DNA of 64,000 bases, from contig NZ_JAGGLR010000006.1 in assembly GCF_017874715.1 (NCBI RefSeq), positions 310,001 to 374,000 on the forward strand. Reading direction: 5' to 3'. Under the pieces are notes generated by a model. That model saw nothing but the letters and a program-made list of their open reading frames with translations. It was not told where the DNA came from and did no database searches. Below are positions 7,615 to 15,218 of this stretch, one piece after another. The first letter of the stretch is position 1, and every line of letters starts with the position of its first letter. The stretch is from Streptomyces iranensis (GTDB lineage: Bacteria; Actinomycetota; Actinomycetes; Streptomycetales; Streptomycetaceae). Both the position numbers and the translations under genes were made by a program.

Positions 7615-8183
7615 GATCGGACTCCTTGAACCATGGCGTCGTTCATCCGTGCCTGGACGCGCTTGGGGTACTGGACCGTGACGATGGCGGGGACGACGAG
7701 CCCGGTGACCTGGAAGAAGACCCTGAACGCCACGTTCAGGTCGGCGACCACGACCAGGCCCAGGGTGAGGGTGCTGATCGAGAAGGCGGTGGCCCAGACC
7801 CTGGTGAGGATCAGGTTGGTCCTGATGAAGCCGGGGTGGTTCCACATATCGGGCCTTACGTCCCGCTTCGCGAGACCGGTGGTGAACGGGTGGCCGAAGA
7901 CGATCGACCCCCATGCGGTGGCGGCCAGCCAGGCCATGGACACCGGCCCGTCGAGATGCTCGGCGGGGCTGTTCGTGTCGGCGAAGGCCAGCACGGTCCA
8001 CAGCGCGAAGAACAGGGTGTTGCTGTACTCCAGAACGAGGGCGTCGGCCTTGTAGCCGTCCATCATCCCCTTGACCAGGACCAAGGTGCTGACGACGAGA
8101 GCGCCCAGGGATGCCCACTGCCATCCGAAAGCGGCCAGGCCCGCGAAAGCCACCCATGGCAGGAAACCCTTGATGAATTGCAT
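7611..8183 (-). CDS. Integral membrane protein coupled to the carotenoid oxygenase
   Basis: 190 residues from the ATG at 8183, with AAGGAG 5 nt upstream. It contains about five or six hydrophobic helices (WVAFAGLAAFGW, LGALVVSTLVLV, TLFFALWTVLAFA, AWLAATAWGSIVFG, a helix after LILTRVW, and VFFQVTGLVVPAIV), short loops and a basic C-terminus. I do not recognise the family. Tight overlap with the oxygenase gene, and 41 nt spacing to the upstream membrane gene, argue that all three act together, perhaps in handling a hydrophobic substrate. Confidence 0.8.
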   Translation of the reverse strand: MQFIKGFLPWVAFAGLAAFGWQWASLGALVVSTLVLVKGMMDGYKADALVLEYSNTLFFALWTVLAFADTNSPAEHLDGPVSMAWLAATAWGSIVFGHPFTTGLAKRDVRPDMWNHPGFIRTNLILTRVWATAFSISTLTLGLVVVADLNVAFRVFFQVTGLVVPAIVTVQYPKRVQARMNDAMVQGVRS

Positions 8184-8224
8184 TCCACTCCTTGTTGATG
8201 GGGGATTTCGGCCACCGTGGGCCG

Positions 8225-8890
8225 TCACCTCCAGTCGCTGAACCGGCGCGCCCGGCGCTGCTGCCTACGGCTGCGGATGAGGTCCAGCCGATCGCCCTGA
8301 TGTCCGTCGGCGTACGGCGCCGCCGGGGCGGGGCCGTACGGCCGCCCGGGGGCCTCTTCGTCCAGTGGCGGGGGCGTGAACCGCTGCGACACCTGTTCCG
8401 GAAACGTCCTGCCGTCCCGCTCCGGGGCGAACGCCATGCCGGAGGACAGCACGCGCGGAACGAGGACGAGCGCCTGTCCGAGCCGGTTGACGCCCAGCAT
8501 CAGCAGAATGGTCGCCGAGGACGCCGCCACCTTCGCGTCCACTACGTGTGCGACGGCCATCATCCCCACGCGGGTGACCACCAGCAGGGCCCACAGCCAC
8601 AGGCCGACCGCCGGCATCCGCGCCCACAGCACCCCGGCGCGCCGCTCCAGCCGGATCGTCGCGCCCTGAGCGGCGCCGATACCGGCGGCCAGCAGCGCTC
8701 CGGCCACCAGGCACACCACGTCGATGGAGGCCGGATGGCGGCCATGCCGACTCAGATCGGCTATGCCGATCACCGTGAGGACCACGGGCAGCAGCATCAG
8801 CCGCCGGCCGGTGAGCGCCTCTCCTCGCAATTGGCGCGCGATGAGGGCCACGACGACCGCCACGGCGGCCAAAACCTCGAAGAAGCTCAT
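8225..8890 (-). CDS. Membrane protein, first gene of the carotenoid-oxygenase operon
   Basis: 221 residues from the ATG at 8890; longer starts up to 9037 would run through the operator region. Five hydrophobic segments are seen (FEVLAAVAVVVALIARQL, LMLLPVVLTVIGIADL, a segment from DVVCLVAGALLAAG, a segment from LWLWALLVVT, and one from SSATILLMLGVNRL). A proline-rich, Arg-rich cytoplasmic tail follows. The topology resembles DUF1453/CcdC-like membrane proteins, but I am not certain of the family. Its promoter region carries the GACATGT palindromes. Confidence 0.72.
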   Translation of the reverse strand: MSFFEVLAAVAVVVALIARQLRGEALTGRRLMLLPVVLTVIGIADLSRHGRHPASIDVVCLVAGALLAAGIGAAQGATIRLERRAGVLWARMPAVGLWLWALLVVTRVGMMAVAHVVDAKVAASSATILLMLGVNRLGQALVLVPRVLSSGMAFAPERDGRTFPEQVSQRFTPPPLDEEAPGRPYGPAPAAPYADGHQGDRLDLIRSRRQQRRARRFSDWR

Positions 8891-8902
8891 GCGACTCAAC
8901 CT

Positions 8903-9000
8903 ACATGTCATCCTCGACATGTCAAAAGCAACGCTTGCATGGCTGGACACCCGCCCAACAAGGCAGGACTCAACAGTCATGCGCCGACTTGACATGTCAG
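8903..9000. promoter_or_regulatory. Cluster of GACATGT palindromic operators
   Basis: Three copies are seen: ACATGTCA at 8903-8910, GACATGTCAA at 8916-8925 and TTGACATGTCAG at 8989-9000. They occupy the divergent promoter between the minus-strand membrane protein/oxygenase operon and the plus-strand channel gene. TTGACA in the last copy may also act as a -35 box. The same motif precedes the PadR gene. Confidence 0.55.
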
Positions 9001-9065
9001 AGTTGTAGTGTGCAGAGTCCCACCAGGCCGCACCCACACCCGGAATGAGTCAGGAGCTGTTGACG

Positions 9066-9740
9066 GTGAGACCTCTGTACGGAATCGACGTCGAGCGGAT
9101 ACGAGCGTTCGCCGACGCGGTCTTCGCCATCGCGATCACGCTCCTCGCCCTGGAAATCAAGGTCCCCGAGGGCCTCCCGGCGGCCGAGCTCGGGCACGCC
9201 CTGAAGGAGGAGGCGCTCCCGTCCATCGCCGGGTACCTGCTCAGCTTCGTGGTGGTCGGGGCGCTGTGGATCTCTCATCACCGGCTGTTCCGGATGGCCA
9301 AGGTGGTGAACGGCCCGCTGCTCTACCTGGATCTGGCGCTGATGGCCCTCGTCGCCGCCCTGCCGTTTCCGACGAAGATCGTCACGGAGTACCACAGCAG
9401 CGCGATCGCGACCTCGCTGTACGCCGGCACGATCACCCTGGCCGCTCTGCTGATCACGGCGATGGCGGCCCACCTCCTCAACCGCCCCGACCTGCGCGAC
9501 AGCGACACTCCGCGCGGCCTGGTCACCCAGACGCTCCAGCAGACCGTGGGTGTCGCGATCGTCTTCGGAAGCTCGGTGCCGGTGGCGGTGATCGTCTCGT
9601 CCGACGTGGCGGAGTACTGGTGGATCCTGGCCGTTCCCGTCCGGTACTGCCTCGCACGGCACCACGCCAAGAAGCGCAAGCACGCGGCGACCGAGTCGCC
9701 CCGCCCCTCTACTACGGCTTCGGGAAGTGCAACAAGATGA
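9066..9740 (+). CDS. TMEM175/DUF1211 family potassium-channel-like protein
   Basis: 224 residues from the GTG at 9066, which has AGGAG 9 nt upstream; an ATG at 9045 lacks a ribosome binding site. The N-terminal first helix has the family signature RIRAFADAVFAIAITLLALE, the F-S/A-D motif that forms the pore in bacterial TMEM175 homologues. Five further helices follow, matching a single six-helix repeat (bacterial members work as tetramers). A basic tail follows. It is divergent from the carotenoid-oxygenase operon and shares its operator cluster. Channel function is inference from family. Confidence 0.85.
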   Translation: MRPLYGIDVERIRAFADAVFAIAITLLALEIKVPEGLPAAELGHALKEEALPSIAGYLLSFVVVGALWISHHRLFRMAKVVNGPLLYLDLALMALVAALPFPTKIVTEYHSSAIATSLYAGTITLAALLITAMAAHLLNRPDLRDSDTPRGLVTQTLQQTVGVAIVFGSSVPVAVIVSSDVAEYWWILAVPVRYCLARHHAKKRKHAATESPRPSTTASGSATR

Positions 9741-9744
9741 TGCG

Positions 9745-10230
9745 GTGAGCGAAGCACCTTCATTACTGGCGGCCGATTCGGGCGGCGGGCACGACTCGAT
9801 CCTGCTGCTGTTCATCTGCCTGATCGGGGTCATCGTCATCTTCACCCTGATCGGCATGCTCGGCTCCGGCATCGCCCGGCGCACCGGCCGCCGGAAGACG
9901 CGGGCCGAATGGCTCGGGGGAACCGCCCTGCTGTCCGTCTGCGCGACCATCGCCCTGTACGCCTGGGGCGCGCTCCACGTGATGTTCATGGAGAGCGACA
10001 ACATGCGCGAGGAGTGCGCCAAGGCGGGCGGGGCGGCGAAGGCGGCCCAGGTCGACCGCTACTCGGCGAGCTACCTTCCGCTGCGCTTCACCTGCCGGAT
10101 CGACGAGGGCGGAAGTTACGACGCCGCGGTCCCCGGATACGTCAACCCGGCCATGGGCATCGCCTTCGTCCTGGCCATCGCCACGGGCGCGGTATCCGCC
10201 GTGGCCCGTGACCAGCGGGCGGCGGTCTGA
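9745..10230 (+). CDS. Small membrane protein of unknown function
   Basis: About 161 residues from the GTG at 9745; a GTG at 9727 is possible and would overlap the upstream stop. The first helix (ILLLFICLIGVIVIFTLIG) is followed by a basic loop (RRTGRRKTR). A second helix comes next (LLSVCATIALYAWGA), then an outside segment with two cysteines (ECAK, FTCR), which could form a disulfide. A third C-terminal helix follows. The adjacent channel gene suggests co-transcription. I do not recognise the family. Confidence 0.7.
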   Translation: MSEAPSLLAADSGGGHDSILLLFICLIGVIVIFTLIGMLGSGIARRTGRRKTRAEWLGGTALLSVCATIALYAWGALHVMFMESDNMREECAKAGGAAKAAQVDRYSASYLPLRFTCRIDEGGSYDAAVPGYVNPAMGIAFVLAIATGAVSAVARDQRAAV

Positions 10231-10250
10231 GCGGCGGGCTCCCGAGACGG

Positions 10251-10282
10251 GGAGTCCCGGCGCGCCTGCGCGCCGGGACTCC
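10251..10282. terminator. Bidirectional terminator hairpin
   Basis: A perfect 14-bp stem GGAGTCCCGGCGCG / CGCGCCGGGACTCC with loop CCTG separates two converging genes. Confidence 0.88.
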
Positions 10283-10297
10283 GGGTCGGCATGGTGC

Positions 10298-10885
10298 TCA
10301 GCAGGAGGGGCAGGGCGTGCAGGCGCTGACCCTGACGTCGTCGATGACCGGCCCGTAGGCACTGTCCTTCGTGCTGGCGAACGCCAGCGTCGTGGAGGTC
10401 CCGCGCGCCACGAAGGTCACCTCCCGGGTCACATAGCCCATGTTCGCGAAGGTCTTGCCCGTGACGTCAAAGCTGAAATCCTGGAAGTTCTGCCCGTCCA
10501 CCATCACCTTCCCGGTCTTCACGGTCGGGCCTCCCCCCGGATTACCGGCCAGGGAGTACGTCACCGAGTACCGCTTCCCCGGGACCGTGCTGAAGGTCTG
10601 CGCCACGGCCCCGGCGCCCTGACCGTTGAGGTCCACGGACTGGCCCCCCTCGGCCGCCTGCCAGTAGCCGTCCCCAATGTGGTCCACGCTTCCGGCCGTG
10701 ACCTTCCACGGCCCGATGGACGCGCCCATCCCCAGGTCCACGAACGTGTTGGCCGCCACCGTGGGCGTCTCGAAGCTGCCGTCGTCGAAGCGGCTGACGG
10801 CGGCGGCCGTCGCGGTACCGGCCCCCATACCGGCCAGCACCCCGGCGACGGCGAGCGATGCGACAAAGATGCGAATAGGCGACAT
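10298..10885 (-). CDS. Secreted choice-of-anchor C / DUF642-like protein
   Basis: 195 residues; ATG at 10885 with GGAGGGG just upstream. The signal peptide cleaves near GTATAAA. The mature domain has the pattern DGSFETP at its start, GWK-like IGPWKVTAGSVDHIG, YWQAAEGGQSVDLNG, and ends in GPVIDDVRVS, which matches the choice-of-anchor C / DUF642 jelly-roll fold known for polysaccharide binding. The end CTPCPSC, with three cysteines, is unusual. Probably an exported carbohydrate-binding protein; ligand unknown. Confidence 0.8.
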   Translation of the reverse strand: MSPIRIFVASLAVAGVLAGMGAGTATAAAVSRFDDGSFETPTVAANTFVDLGMGASIGPWKVTAGSVDHIGDGYWQAAEGGQSVDLNGQGAGAVAQTFSTVPGKRYSVTYSLAGNPGGGPTVKTGKVMVDGQNFQDFSFDVTGKTFANMGYVTREVTFVARGTSTTLAFASTKDSAYGPVIDDVRVSACTPCPSC

Positions 10886-11444
10886 GTTCCCCTCCAGTGC
10901 GACTCATTCGGCAATGTGCCGAATTGATGGCGCCGCTGAATCTTCCGTACCGGAGGATCACACGCCAGGGCCCGCCCCCCGGCGCACCGTGGTGCGGACC
11001 GGGTCGAGCGCGGCTGGTGCGCCGGTCGATCACGCCTAGCCGCCCCTCGGGGAGGGAGGGTGTGGGTTGCTCGATTTGGTCGGGTGCGGCACCGTCTCGC
11101 GCCTTCGGCGCATTTGAGCAGCGGGGCAGGGGGTGGGGGGCGCGGCCGCGTCGCCGGGCGCCGGGCGGCCGGTTGTGGCCGCCGGTGGCGGCCACGGTCT
11201 TCCGGAGCGAAGGCCGTTGCCGGACCGCCTGCCGGGGGGTGGTCTCGAAACTGTTTGACAAATTAGTTGCTTCAGATCAAGCGTTTTTGGGAGGGATACC
11301 CGGAGGGGCCGCCCCGGGCCCGTCGGCCCGCACCCCGGATCGGCCCCGGCCCTCGGACACGGAAGCCGCCACGGCACCGGCCCCCACCGGCCCGGCGGCC
11401 GGCGGCGAGGCCCCGGCCCCCCACCCCCGGCCCCATGCTCAAAG
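10886..11444. other. Gene-free GC-rich region with decayed sequence
   Basis: About 560 nt with no gene that I can support. It contains the promoter of the minus-strand secreted protein at its left. An AT-rich patch at 11250-11285 (TTGACAAATTAG) stands out in otherwise very GC-rich DNA. Long frames here have no family match or ribosome binding site. It borders the remains of an ATPase/XRE pair and is probably scar sequence. Confidence 0.5.
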
Positions 11445-11510
11445 TCACCTCGCCTCGGTGATCCGCGCCCATACGGTCTTGCCCGGCCCCCTTCGCTCCT
11501 CGTCGTCCGA
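11445..11510 (-). pseudogene. C-terminal scrap of an RsbW-like ATPase gene
   Basis: The last 20 or so codons of a minus-strand frame read GPGKTVWARITEAR and stop at 11445. This matches the last strand of the HATPase_c_2 family (compare TGKTVWFTLR in the intact gene at 2881-3282). Everything upstream, including the N- and G-boxes, is missing; the sequence runs directly into the XRE fragment on the other strand. Short match, so moderate confidence. Confidence 0.5.
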
Positions 11511-11513
11511 CGT

Positions 11514-11949
11514 GGGCGCCTTCTGCGCCCTCTTTGAGCGGAGGCTGCCGCCCGCCACCGAGGAACAGGTCGCGCGCGAGGTGACAGCCCGCCTGAACCG
11601 CCAGCGCCTTCTCACCGAGAGGCCGAACACGGCGTTCAGCTTCATCATCGAACAGGCCGTCCTCGAACGGAACATGGGAGGTTCGGAGGTGACCCGGGCG
11701 GTGATCGACCATCTGCTGGAGGTGGGCCATCGGCTTAACGTGGAGATCCAGCTCATGCCGCTGCGACGAGAGGAGCACTCCGGTGTCGACGGCCACATGT
11801 ACCTGGCCGAGACCTCGGACCATCAGTGGGTCGGCTACACCGAAGGGCAACGTTCGAGCAGCCTGATAGTTGCGCCGAAAGACGTGAGCGTCCTCCTCCA
11901 GCGCCGCCTTCATCGCACACATCTGACCTGCTCGCGCCGCCGCCGCTAA
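11514..11949 (+). pseudogene. 5'-truncated DUF5753 regulator gene
   Basis: The frame shows DUF5753 features without the HTH: FERRLPPATEEQVAREV, ARLNRQRLLTERP, IIEQAVLERNMGGSEV, LLEVGHRLNVEIQLMP, SGVDGHMYLAE and YTEGQ. In intact relatives (as at 3437-4321) about 130 residues with the XRE domain and PGLLQT motif precede this. After VSVLLQRR the expected final helix is replaced by unrelated residues, implying further decay. No start codon with ribosome binding site is seen. It sits back to back with an ATPase scrap, so both come from one divergent pair collapsed by a deletion through the promoter. Confidence 0.75.
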
Positions 11950-11971
11950 GCTGTTCGGATCGGAGGTGGCG

Positions 11972-12691
11972 GTGACGGCGCACTCGAATTCGCATTCGCA
12001 TTCGCGGGGGATGACGAACGACATCCAGGAACGCATCAAGCGGCTGATCATCGACCAGCGGCTCCCCTCGGGCGCCCCGCTGCCCACCGAGACCGAGCTG
12101 ATGGAGCTGCTCGGCGTCAGCCGTAACTCCGTGCGGGAGGCGCTCAAGGCGCTCCAGGCGATGGGGATCGTGGAGATCCGGCACGGCTTCGGGACGTACG
12201 TCGGGCCGATGTCGATGGCGCCGATGATCGAGGGGCTGATCTTCCGTACCGTCGCGGGGCACTACCGGGGCGAGGACAGCCTCCTCCAACTGCTCGAGCT
12301 GCGCGAGGCCGTGGAGACGGGGCTGATCGCGCGGCTGGCCGGGCGGATCCCGGAGGCGGATCTCGCCGAGCTGGACGCGGTCGTGCGGCGGATGGAGGCG
12401 GAGGCGGCGGAGGGCTCGGTGCGGGCCGAGACCGACCGGGCCTTTCACGCCGCGCTCTACGGAAGCCTGGACAACACGCTGCTGAGCGAGGTGCTGGAGG
12501 CGTTCTGGGACGCCTTCCACCGGGTGCGCACCGACCTCGTGGACGTGCCCACCGATCCGAAGGTCACCTGCAAACAGCACCGGGAGATCCTGGAGTCGGT
12601 GCGCTCGGGGGACGCCCTACGGGCCGAAGAGGCGATCCGCGACCACTTCGGGAACATCCGCATCCGACTGCGGTCGGCGCATAGCGACTGA
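11972..12691 (+). CDS. GntR/FadR-type transcriptional regulator
   Basis: 239 residues from the GTG at 11972 (GGAGG 5 nt upstream; the GTG at 11966 overlaps that site). After a His/Ser-rich leader, residues about 15-80 are a GntR winged HTH (LPSGAPLPTETELMELLGVS, RNSVREALKALQAMG). The rest is an FCD ligand-binding domain with the metal-binding pattern around FHAALYG and KQHREILESVRSGD. FadR-subfamily members bind small carboxylates. It converges on the oxygenase/prenyltransferase operon with only 5 nt between stops. Target unknown. Confidence 0.88.
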   Translation: MTAHSNSHSHSRGMTNDIQERIKRLIIDQRLPSGAPLPTETELMELLGVSRNSVREALKALQAMGIVEIRHGFGTYVGPMSMAPMIEGLIFRTVAGHYRGEDSLLQLLELREAVETGLIARLAGRIPEADLAELDAVVRRMEAEAAEGSVRAETDRAFHAALYGSLDNTLLSEVLEAFWDAFHRVRTDLVDVPTDPKVTCKQHREILESVRSGDALRAEEAIRDHFGNIRIRLRSAHSD

Positions 12692-12696
12692 GCGGC

Positions 12697-14154
12697 TCAC
12701 GCCTGGGCGAGCAGAGGGTCGTAGGCTGCCGATCGTCGGCGGCCGGACATGAAGGCCAGGAAGTCCCCGATGAAGGCGCCGCGCGTGTAGGTACGGCCGG
12801 TGCCGACGGTGTCGCGGTGGAACGCGGTCTGAAACAGCGTCCGGTATTCGTCGGCGTCGATGTGCTGGTCGCCGTCCTTGTCCGTGGCGTCGAAGAGGAC
12901 CTCGGCGACCTTGATCAGTGCGGGGCCGGCCAGGGAGGGAACGGCGGCGGCGTACTCGCGGGCGCTGACGCGGCCGTCACCGTCGGTGTCCAGTGCCGTC
13001 TGGAGCTCACGCCACCAGTCGGCGTAGGCGTTGTAGAGCCTCGTTTCCTCGGGCTCCTCCAGATCGAGGCGGGTGGACAGTTCGCGGGCCATGGCGGCGA
13101 GGTCCGGCCAGTCCACGTACCCGTCGCCGGTCTGGTCGAGCACCTCGCGGAAGAACTCCTCCGCACCGCGTTCGGTGCCGGTGCGGGAGCCGGGTTCCGG
13201 TTGCGGAGGGAGAGGCGTGATGAGCCGGATCAGGGCACCGGCTCGCCGCATTTTGTCGTGCAGGGCGGTGACCGCCCGAGCTCGTGGGTCGTCACTGTGG
13301 GGCGAGAGAGCCAGCAGGTCGGCGATGGCGTCGGCTCGGACCCAGCCGTCCGGCAGGAACCGGGTCAGACCGACGGCCAGATAAGCCCCCTGCATCAGGG
13401 TCTGCGCACCGGGCATCTCGGGCAGCCCGGCACGCCGTCGGAAGGGCTCCGGGAGCGAGGCTACGGTGATCGCCCCGATGAGCGGGCCGACGACGGCCCG
13501 GCCGGTGGCCCACAGCGTGGGCAACCCGCCCAACAGGGCCGGAGCGGGCAGATGGTCGAACAGCTTGTAGAGGATGATCCGCATCGCCTCGGTGTTCTCC
13601 AGCTCCCGCGCCACCACGTCGTCGTAGTAGAGCCAGAACTCGGAGAGGGTGGGCGGCAGGTGACCGGCCTCGTCTCCCATGGCGGCCAGGTATGCCTGGA
13701 ACTCGGTGTACAGCCGCTCCATGGCGTGCTGCTCAAGAGGCTGTCCGCTCAGTCGGCACATGGTCACGGTGGACTCGAAGATGGTGGCCACCACCCAGGC
13801 CCGTACGGCGGGGTCCATCGCGCTGTAGGGCCGGCCCCGCGGGTCGGTTCCGCTGAGCCGTGCGTGGAGGCGGTTGAGCCGTGCCGCCTCGCGGAGCCGT
13901 AGCTGTTCGTCGTCACCGAACATGCGCTGCAAGCTGCGGATGGTGTTGCGCAGCCGTCGCCACGGGTGGGCGACGAAAGTGGAGTTGTCGATCAGCGCGG
14001 CGCCGACCTGCGGGTGCGCGGCCTCCAGCACAGTCGCCCGGACCATGGCCAGGGCCCATCGCGGATCGTTGACGAATTCCTGGAACTGCGAGCCCGCGCC
14101 GAACAACCCACCGTCCTGGGCGCTGTCGGGGGTTCCGCCGTCTGCGATGGTCAC
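12697..14154 (-). CDS. DUF2236 (MpaB/Lcp-type) oxygenase fused to EF-hands
   Basis: 485 residues. The GTG at 14154 overlaps the prenyltransferase stop (GTGA), with GGAG 9 nt upstream, so translation is coupled. Residues about 15-260 are an oxygenase-MpaB-family domain: EFVNDPRWALAMVRATVLEA, LNRLHARLSGTDPRGRPY, then DPAVRAWVVATIFES. Most relatives have WVHAT here, so a usual His is Val. This family includes rubber oxygenase Lcp and prenyl-cleaving MpaB'. Residues about 340-440 hold three EF-hand loops: DQTGDGYVDWPD (340-351), DTDGDGRVSARE (389-400) and DKDGDQHIDADE (425-436), the last two near canonical for Ca2+. Coupling to a cis-prenyltransferase suggests a prenyl-chain substrate. Inference, not shown. 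Confidence 0.82.
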   Translation of the reverse strand: MTIADGGTPDSAQDGGLFGAGSQFQEFVNDPRWALAMVRATVLEAAHPQVGAALIDNSTFVAHPWRRLRNTIRSLQRMFGDDEQLRLREAARLNRLHARLSGTDPRGRPYSAMDPAVRAWVVATIFESTVTMCRLSGQPLEQHAMERLYTEFQAYLAAMGDEAGHLPPTLSEFWLYYDDVVARELENTEAMRIILYKLFDHLPAPALLGGLPTLWATGRAVVGPLIGAITVASLPEPFRRRAGLPEMPGAQTLMQGAYLAVGLTRFLPDGWVRADAIADLLALSPHSDDPRARAVTALHDKMRRAGALIRLITPLPPQPEPGSRTGTERGAEEFFREVLDQTGDGYVDWPDLAAMARELSTRLDLEEPEETRLYNAYADWWRELQTALDTDGDGRVSAREYAAAVPSLAGPALIKVAEVLFDATDKDGDQHIDADEYRTLFQTAFHRDTVGTGRTYTRGAFIGDFLAFMSGRRRSAAYDPLLAQA

Positions 14155-15104
14155 GATCGGGAATCTCCGTTCTGCTCGGGCAGCACGCCACCGAAGCGGC
14201 GATCGCGTTGCCGGTAGGTGTGCAGGCATTCGAGGAAGTGCGGCGCGCGGAAGTCGGGCCAGAGCACGGTCGGGAAGACCCATTCCGCATAGGCGACCTG
14301 CCAGAGCATGAAGTTGGAGATGCGCTGTTCCCCCGAGGTCCGGATGACCAGGTCCACGTCGGGTGTGTCGGGGAAGGGCAGATGGGCGGCGAAACTCCGC
14401 TCGTCCACCGCCTCGGCCGCCACACCCGCGCGGATCAGTGACCGCGCGGCCGCGACGATGTCCCCGCGGCCGCCGTGATTGAACGCGACGGTCAGGGTCA
14501 TCCCTCGGTTGTCGCCGGTCAGTGTCATCAGGTCGGCGAAGTCGCGTGCCAGTGCCCGAGGGATCCTCGGGTCGCTCACCCCGAGGAAGCGGCAGCGGAT
14601 CCCCCGTGCGTGCAGCAGCGGCGCGTGCTTGCGCACCACCGTGCGCACCAGCCGCATCAAATAGTCGACCTCGGCACTCGGCCGGCTCCAGTTCTCGGTG
14701 GAGAAGGCGTACAGGCTCAGCCACTCCACGCCCGCGGCCCGAGCCGCCTCGATGACGTCGATCACGGTCGTCTCCGCCGCCCGATGACCCGACGTACGCG
14801 GCAGCGACCGCTGGGCCGCCCACCGTCCGTTGCCATCCATCACACACGCCACGTGACGCGGCACCCTGAGCGACCGGTCACCATCGGCGAACCGCAACGC
14901 GGAAGCGGGATCGGCGAACGCATCGCCCACAGTGTGCCCAGCTACCACGGCAGCCCTCCCCTTGGCCCGCCACCACAGGTCGACACGGCGATCGCACCTG
15001 AAGCAGGGTGCCAGCCCCCGAGCCCGAATGGCGCGCCGGAGCCACGCATTCACCCTTGGATCTGTTGTCCGAATCAATCGGCACCGAATCCGGAAGGCAG
15101 CCAT
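14151..15104 (-). CDS. cis-prenyltransferase (UppS family) with N-terminal extension
   Basis: 317 residues from the ATG at 15104. All polyprenyl diphosphate synthase motifs are present: MDGNGRW (residues about 89-95), SGHRAAE, TENWSRP, NHGGRGDI and the final IRTSGEQRISNFMLWQ. This enzyme adds isopentenyl units in cis to an allylic diphosphate. About 80 residues precede the catalytic domain (normally 10-25), Arg/Trp-rich and without a signal peptide; a shorter start cannot be excluded. It is probably a secondary paralogue rather than the housekeeping enzyme, because it is coupled to an oxygenase. Divergent from cslA. Confidence 0.87.
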   Translation of the reverse strand: MAAFRIRCRLIRTTDPRVNAWLRRAIRARGLAPCFRCDRRVDLWWRAKGRAAVVAGHTVGDAFADPASALRFADGDRSLRVPRHVACVMDGNGRWAAQRSLPRTSGHRAAETTVIDVIEAARAAGVEWLSLYAFSTENWSRPSAEVDYLMRLVRTVVRKHAPLLHARGIRCRFLGVSDPRIPRALARDFADLMTLTGDNRGMTLTVAFNHGGRGDIVAAARSLIRAGVAAEAVDERSFAAHLPFPDTPDVDLVIRTSGEQRISNFMLWQVAYAEWVFPTVLWPDFRAPHFLECLHTYRQRDRRFGGVLPEQNGDSRS

Positions 15105-15218
15105 TCCATGTCCGTAAGGTCGGCTGCCTCCACTATCGTTCCCCTGCGGCCGAAGGGGGGCCGGGGGCCGACAGAACGTGACGGCACGCACTCAGTCCTG
15201 CGTGCGGGGGGATGACTC

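Noticed and set aside
7615..8157. 626-residue form of the carotenoid oxygenase starting at 8157
   Set aside because: The extra N-terminus is out of frame over the membrane protein gene; AAGGAG precedes the ATG at 7614.
11267..11461. Small plus-strand frame starting in the AT-rich patch
   Set aside because: Low-complexity Pro/Arg product, no ribosome site, no family; probably scar sequence.
14155..14847. N-terminal extension of the oxygenase-EF-hand frame up to 14847
   Set aside because: It overlaps the prenyltransferase catalytic domain out of frame; the GTG at 14154 with GGAG and the 4-nt overlap is a far better start.
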